From: Welwitschia mirabilis
Taxonomy: Eukaryota > Gnetophyta > Gnetopsida > Welwitschiales
DNA: 26,304 nucleotides
Assembly (NCBI GenBank): GCA_051453625.1
Contig: JBOZIK010000001.1
Location: 181,375,303 to 181,401,606 of the forward strand
Direction of reading: 5' to 3'
In this document: positions 21,541 to 26,304 of the stretch, one piece after another
How the letters are laid out: each line of letters begins with the position of its first letter
How positions within the stretch are numbered: the stretch's first letter is position 1
Made by a program: the position numbers and the translations under genes
Notes under the pieces: model-generated
Told to the model about the DNA's origin: nothing
Seen by the model: the letters and a program-made list of their open reading frames with translations, nothing else
Databases searched by the model: none

Positions 21541-22830
21541 TTTGATTAGGACATACTCCATATGTCTTTACTTTTAACATAATCATGAATGAAAGATGTA
21601 TAATGTCTATGTTTTTAGATCTAGAATATAGAACAAGATTCTTGAAATATTTATAACACTAAAGTTATCACAATAAATAGAAGTATGAAAATCATTAATG
21701 TTTACATCCTTTAAAATATGGTAACTCCATAACAATTAAGACACATAACTACTAGCTAATACATATTTAGCTTCATCCATAAATAATTCAATGGAATATT
21801 ATATTTTAATAATCAAACTATCTGAGTAACATCATAGAAAGAAAAGTAGCCACTAATACTCTTTATATTATTTTGAGAACTGACCTGATTAACATCATAA
21901 TATGAAAAAAAATGTAAAATAACATTCTATAACATCATTTTTATGCTCAAAAGTAAGATTTTTTAGGTTTTTATTGATTCCTGGTAAATAATGCAATACA
22001 AAAAGTAGTATCTAGTCCACTTTGAGTGAAATATGGAAGACTACCAATCATGATTTAATATCATTTTATGTACAAATTCTTTTCATTTTGATTAGCCTAA
22101 ATATTTTTATTTATGCTCATAGAAGTAAATATTAGGTTACTCTCATCCATTTGAATTTCTTTAATAATTTATCCATAGAGGTTTATTTAGAAAAGCGGAA
22201 TCCATCTTTGAGTTTCTTATTAAGATAATAAACACTTAAAGCTCATCTAGATGTTGCATCTCAAAATGATTACTTATTATCTTAGAAAAGTCATGAGATA
22301 GAGACTCTACTGTGTGATAAAAAATAATGTCATCTACATAAATTTAAACTTAAAAAAAAAATTATTCTTTTAAGAAATGGTTTCTTTTTATCAACCTTAT
22401 ATCTAATGAAATCATATTTAAATTTAGAAAAAAAAAACTTTTCATGAAATGATTTACATTCTTGGTTAAATCTATAAAGAATATTGTTTAATATCTATAC
22501 TTGATTAGGTTGCTATAATTCTTCAAAACTAGAAGATTACTAAATATGCTAATTAGTTTATGATTCTATTCAAGAATTTTCTTTTAACATTAATTTGGTA
22601 AATCTTAAAGTTCTAAAAACAAGATATTATAACCAGTATCTTAATAACTTCTAGTATATCTACTGAAGCAAATAGTTTTTCAAAATTAATTCTTTTTTAT
22701 TTGTATGTACCTTTGTGCCAATAATTTCACTCTATTTTTGACCATTTTAAAAATCTCATTTAGCTTATTCTTGAGGATCCATTTCATTCCTATAATATTA
22801 TGGTATGCCATATATCTTTATACTTGAATT
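21541..22830 (-). pseudogene. Copia reverse transcriptase and RNase H remnant (minus strand)
   Basis: On the minus strand: IIGMKWILKNKLNE (22800-22750; family V-I-G-T-K-W-V-F-x-N-K-L-D-E), then YQINVKRKFLNRII (about 22600-22560), where the first catalytic Asp is Asn (codon 22589-22591). The second box is intact, IYVDDIIF, with YVDD at 22340-22329. It is followed by SLSHDFSKIISNHFEMQHL, matching the L-x-x-E-F-S-x-x-M-x-x-E-F-E-M segment. RNase H parts are degenerate: a K-S-I-S-G-Y-F-S-F block near 21860 and INISKNLVLYSRSKNIDIIHL near 21650-21570 (family S-K-N-P-V-x-H-S-R-T-K-H-I-D-I-R-H-H). Stops and frameshifts occur throughout. Confidence 0.8.
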
Positions 22831-23199
22831 AGTTAAGCCCATTTTGCATAGGTTTGATTCAACATACATCAATTTTTTTAATTTCTTTAAATGTTTTAGG
22901 CTCAAGCATTAATATAAAACATATATTAACATAGATATAACTTCTTAACTTTACTTTATTAAAAACATCACTAATAACTAAATCAATTGACAACTCTTTT
23001 AAAACTACAATATTTTAGATTAATATTGAGAAGTTAAGGTGTTTTCTCCCCTTATTTTTTGTTGATGAGGTTCAGGGTATAGAGGGTAATGAGTTTGAAT
23101 ATTTAGTATTTAAATTAAGTCCATTAAATATAATTTCTTCCATTTCCTTATTATCTTTATTATTGCTTCTCCATTTTTTTATCAATCTCTAAATGAACA

Positions 23200-24045
23200 C
23201 ATTCCTCCATTTTACTAGAGCCATTTCTAAATATCCATGAAAACTACCTTTTGTAGCCTTAGATTCAAACTTTTTAATGTATTTATTATCTTTAAGAATA
23301 TAAAATCTACTTCCATAGACTTAAAGCATGAGACATTTAGTCTCTTACCTTTCCATAGGTAATAATATGTATTTTTCATGCCTAGTCTAGACAAAGCATA
23401 ATTACAAATGTAGTAAGTAATGTTAAACAAAAAAGCTTAGCTAGATCTTTTTCTTTTAACATGGTCCCTGTGATTTCTTGTAAAACTATTTTCTTCCTTT
23501 TAATAAATCCATTTTATTGAGGATCTATAAGGCTTGAAAACTCATGCATAATTCATTTTTCTTAATTAAATGATTTAAATTTCTCATTTTCAAATTCTTC
23601 ATCATGATTACTTGTAATTTTCTTTTGTTGTAATCAATTTTGTTTTTAGGTCTTTTATGAAAAACTTCAAATTTATAAAAATCATGACTTTTATGTCTAT
23701 GAAATAATGCCTAAGAATATCTAAAGTAGTTGTCAACAATCATTTAGAATACTTCTTATCATTAAAATTTTCAATAATAACTAGAGATGCTAGGTGTAAG
23801 TGAAGAAAATCCAAAGATCTTTAAGAACTCACTTGACTAGTATTATAATTATTTTTATATTTTTCTTATCTTATTAATAATTATGAAAAGGTTTATCTTT
23901 TAACTTATTAAATTTAGTTAAACACTTAACTAGACCATATTTAGCTACATTTTATAATTCTTATAGTTATCATCTCCTAATATTTTATGCATAACATGCT
24001 TTTATTTGTAGTAGCTAAAAGAAAGACATTTAGTGTTACACTGCC
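23200..24045 (-). pseudogene. Copia integrase remnant (minus strand)
   Basis: On the minus strand: VFLLATTNKSML and MHKILGDDNYKNYKM (family W-H-x-R-L-G-H-x-x-Y/F) near 24030-23960; KYGLVKCLTKFNKLKDKPF near 23940-23890; HEFSSLIDPQ, TAA (23514-23516) for Gln, then NGFIKRKK (family H-E-F-S-x-P-x-T-P-Q-Q-N-G-V-V-E-R-K-N) near 23550-23490. The catalytic Glu is Lys here (codon 23499-23501). The C-terminal part at 23430-23227 is open for 67 codons, with GMKNTYYYLWKGKRLNVSCF matching the P-Y-E-L-W-x-G-x-K-P-N-I-S-Y-F region; its Trp codon is intact. Several frameshifts separate the blocks. It would be the DNA-inserting enzyme; this copy is dead. Confidence 0.8.
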
Positions 24046-24059
24046 AACTTATATGTATG

Positions 24060-25298
24060 TGACAGGGTATTTTGATTAGTTTTGTAAGACACTAGATAAG
24101 TTTATGCTAAATTTTGATAATAATGAAGAGCTAAGATAAATTATATAAAAACATGCAATCTTTATTATATTTTACAACATTTGAAGAAATTTACAATATT
24201 TTCTATTTAAAATAAAAATTATGCAAACAATAAGGATAATGTTATAATGAAAAATTTTACAAAAGCCTATTGTATACCTCATTGTCCAAACAACTGTATG
24301 GATAATAAAACACTTAAGCAAAGGAGGATGTTAATTTGAATTAATCTAGCAGCTAATGTAAAACTCTTATAGGGTGGCATCATCTCCCCTGTCATTTGGA
24401 TAACTAGCAAGATGACACCAAAAATAGATGCTTTACTAAACTTCACTAAACTCTTGTAATTTATCTGATACTTTATTGCATGGTTGTTAAGATTATTTCT
24501 ATTTCTATTAGTCTTGTCTATTTGTAAAGTTTATTTTGCAAATAAATACCTCCTCTACCCTCAACCCCATCTTGTCTTTGTTTGCATCAAAACTTCTTGT
24601 GATATAAAATAAAAGGGTTGGATGTCCATCCATTGTTGTTATAAAAAAATATCTTCCTTTGTGTTGGGTTGTGCATCCTTTATTGAGGTGCTGCTACTTT
24701 GTAACATGAATGTTGGTTTGATTCTAATCAAAAATCTATTCTTATTTCATATCTTTTATTGTATGCATGTTCCTTATGGTTTATGTCTCTCTTAATTCTA
24801 TGACAGCATCTTTAGTGATATAAATCATAAAGATAATATTTGTTAAGGTTGACATTATTAGTTTAGGTGCATTTTATTTCCTTTTCTAGATTAACTTTAC
24901 ATAGTTTTCATATTCTATTCAATATACTTAATAGCTTAGGTTGCCCTTGATCTAGTGATGACATTTCTTGATTGATTTAGGTTATTTAAGGCTAATCTTT
25001 ATGATATATTAGTCTAGTAATTGAAAAGAAGTTACAATTAGTTTAGACTTGCATTTCATTTGCATAGTGTATTTGCATTATTTTTTCTATGTTGTTATTT
25101 ATTTTTACTTTGAGGATATAAAGTGTTTCATTTTTGAAATTAATTCTCTTTATTATTGGTTGCATCTGTAATGTGAATACAACATTTGGCTTACTTCCAT
25201 CTATGTTAGTATGTTGTGTTGTGCAAAATCTATATTTATTTGTAAATGATAAGATCTACTTTAAGAATGTAACATTTAAATAAATACACACCACGACA
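24060..25298 (+). repeat. Probable 5' LTR of the gypsy element
   Basis: The inferred TG...CA unit starts tgacagggtat at 24060 and ends ccacgaca at 25298, three bases before the PBS. It has no coding character. It is somewhat less A+T-rich than the flanks around 24360-24420 and 24540-24720. A TATA-like aaataaatacctcc occurs at 24540-24553, followed by a pyrimidine-rich start. The second LTR is not in the window, so ends are estimates; the left end could be off by tens of bases. Confidence 0.5.
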
Positions 25299-25301
25299 TC
25301 T

Positions 25302-25320
25302 TGGTGCCATTACTGGGGAA
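25302..25320 (+). promoter_or_regulatory. Primer-binding site, tRNA-Asp
   Basis: tggtgccattactggggaa matches TGGCGCCGTTGCCGGGGAA, the complement of the plant tRNA-Asp 3' end used by Athila/Tat elements. It differs at four positions, all C to T or G to A. Confidence 0.85.
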
Positions 25321-26011
25321 GGCTGCTTAAAGTTTGAGGATTGTTGTCTCTTAGGTAAGTGCTTTGGATTTTATTTCAGGTATTTACCTGTAGTAGCCTG
25401 TACTTTTATAGTAGAAATGTAGATTTTTATTTTTATAGTTTTCATTTTCCATTCCAAAATAGATGCCTTCTTGACAGATTCATCGTCCAAATGACATGCA
25501 GTGACAATGGCCTGTATATCTTTATTTTTTTTACTTTCTTAAGTATTAGGATTTTCCTATCATCCTCTCTATTATATAAATGACTTGGATCGATAACAGT
25601 CTCTTTTTAGTATTTCTTATTTTTTGATTCTATTTTTCTACTTTTTTTTAAAGTTTTTTGTGTGTTTTTTCATCCAAACATATCATTCAAATAACTATAG
25701 AGGTGACATGCACTAAAATAAAAACTGAGCATACTAAGACATGATAAGTTCTAGTAAGAAAGCAAAATATTAGAAAGAGTGGCTATTCATTAAAGAAAAC
25801 ATCCAAGAAGATTTGAATAACTATGAAATCAAGCAAGGTATGCATACCACAAGTACATAAAATATTTCAAAAATTTAGCAAGAAGAAATTTCTATATTTA
25901 CTATTTTGAAATCTGATTTTTCAAAATAAAATTATTTGAAAATAGTTTAGAAGATAATTTAGAAGAAAATCATTTTATCAATATGTTTAATTCATTGAAA
26001 AAAAAATGTAG
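25321..26011 (+). other. Gypsy leader between PBS and gag
   Basis: About 690 bp without conserved coding motif. It contains a strong splice-donor consensus AGGTAAGT at 25353-25360, 33 bp after the PBS. A 74-codon plus ORF at 25359-25583 is aromatic-rich (F/Y) and has no recognised similarity; I treat it as chance. Confidence 0.5.
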
Positions 26012-26304
26012 GTTATTTCATCAAATCTCCCTATTATTATTGAAACTGCTCTTACTATGCCCATAAATCCTAATGCTAATGTCATCCTTAGAGAACTTAT
26101 AGCCAATAAGAAATATGAAATCCAAATCCTTTTTGACTTACCTACTAGTAATAATGTTGAATTAATAAATTTAAACACCTACTCTATTTTTAATAAAGAA
26201 AATAATGAAGATCCCTTACATCATATAGCCAACATTAAACAATTAGTTCTTACTTTTGAAAATCGTAAAAAACAAATTAGTGATCGTATGTATATGGTTA
26301 TTGT
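26012..26304 (+). pseudogene. Gypsy gag, N-terminal part, truncated by the window edge
   Basis: An open frame runs from 26012 to the last base (97 codons and 2 bases). An in-frame ATG at 26006 is directly followed by TAG (26009-26011), so the original start is lost or lies further upstream. The frame includes IETALTMPINPNANVILREL and, later, NKENNEDPLHHIANIKQLV. The E-D-P-x-x-H-I sequence about 70 codons in is the hallmark of plant gypsy gag (usually E-D-P-x-x-H-L-x-x-F). DRMYMV near the edge matches the part before the R-L-F-P-F-S-L motif, which would lie outside. It would form the particle shell. The frame is the least decayed coding stretch in the window, but whether the rest is intact is unknown. 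Confidence 0.6.

Larger units (their letters stand above)
21541..24059 (-). mobile_element. Ty1/copia pol fragment, minus strand, truncated at both ends
   Basis: Reading the minus strand from about 24050 down to 21545 gives the pre-integrase/zinc-binding region, integrase core, integrase C-terminus, RT and most of RNase H in normal copia order. No protease, gag or LTR of this copy was found. The upper end stops where a gypsy LTR begins (about 24060). The lower end stops within RNase H, about 35 codons before the usual end, and does not continue into an LTR. It is related to, but clearly different from, the copia at 10520-19360. Confidence 0.8.
24060..26304 (+). mobile_element. Ty3/gypsy element of Athila/Tat type, 5' part, runs off the right edge
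   Basis: A primer-binding site for tRNA-Asp at 25302-25320 and a following gag-like frame identify the left part of a gypsy element on the plus strand. Upstream is a region of about 1.24 kb taken as its 5' LTR. The leader is about 690 bp and gag begins near 26012. Protease, RT, integrase and 3' LTR would lie outside the window. The PBS type (TGGCGCCGTTGCCGGGGA in intact copies) is characteristic of Athila and Tat lineages. Placement of the LTR start depends on where homology to the neighbouring copia ends. Confidence 0.65.

Noticed and set aside
25359-25583. 74-codon plus-strand ORF in the gypsy leader
   Set aside because: Low-complexity F/Y/S composition from T-rich sequence, located between PBS and gag where no protein is expected.
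25987-26178. 63-codon minus-strand ORF
   Set aside because: Antisense of the gypsy gag frame, which carries the E-D-P motif on the plus strand.
24060-26304. Endogenous pararetrovirus instead of a gypsy retrotransposon
   Set aside because: The tRNA-Asp primer site following an LTR-like region, and a gypsy-type gag motif, fit Athila/Tat; plant pararetroviruses use initiator tRNA-Met and have no LTR.

Overview
This window looks like a transposon graveyard from a flowering-plant nuclear genome. It is very A+T-rich (about a quarter G+C by eye), has no long intact ORF and no rRNA or tRNA gene, and contains decayed copies of three plant element types: Ty1/copia, Ty3/gypsy of the Athila/Tat kind, and a CACTA DNA transposon. 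The copia and gypsy copies carry primer-binding sites for plant initiator-Met and Asp tRNAs. One assembly gap of 205 N lies at 3636-3840. I could not run any search, so lineage calls rest on motif recognition by reading.

Layout. (1) About 1-3104: the end of a CACTA transposon, read on the minus strand. It shows its terminal motif, sub-terminal repeats, a TATA box and a broken first gene coding for a basic, acidic and proline-rich protein. (2) 3105-about 3980: the C-terminal part of a plus-strand copia polyprotein (end of RT and RNase H), interrupted by the gap. Its reading frame begins exactly at the CACTA terminus, so the CACTA element most likely jumped into this copia. (3) About 3980-10519: 6.5 kb in which I recognise no gene. 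(4) 10520-19360: a complete but dead copia element of Sirevirus (SIRE/Maximus) type, with two LTRs of about 1.5 kb, PBS, gag, protease, integrase, RT, RNase H, a possible third-ORF remnant and a polypurine tract. A perfect 33-bp hairpin lies just before the tract. (5) 19361-21540: unassigned. (6) About 21541-24059: a minus-strand copia pol fragment (integrase to RNase H). (7) About 24060 to the right edge: the LTR, PBS, leader and start of gag of an Athila/Tat-like gypsy element. It abuts the copia fragment and probably inserted into it.

The genes do not form a pathway. Each coding block is a pseudogene of a selfish element. Stops sit repeatedly where the family has Trp, Gln or Arg (TGG to TGA/TAG, CAA to TAA, CGA to TGA), as expected from long-term deamination of methylated cytosines. 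The value of the window is its insertion history and a few structural oddities: the hairpin, unlike tandem repeats at the same place in the two LTRs, and the CACTA gene remnant. I found no previously undescribed functional system.
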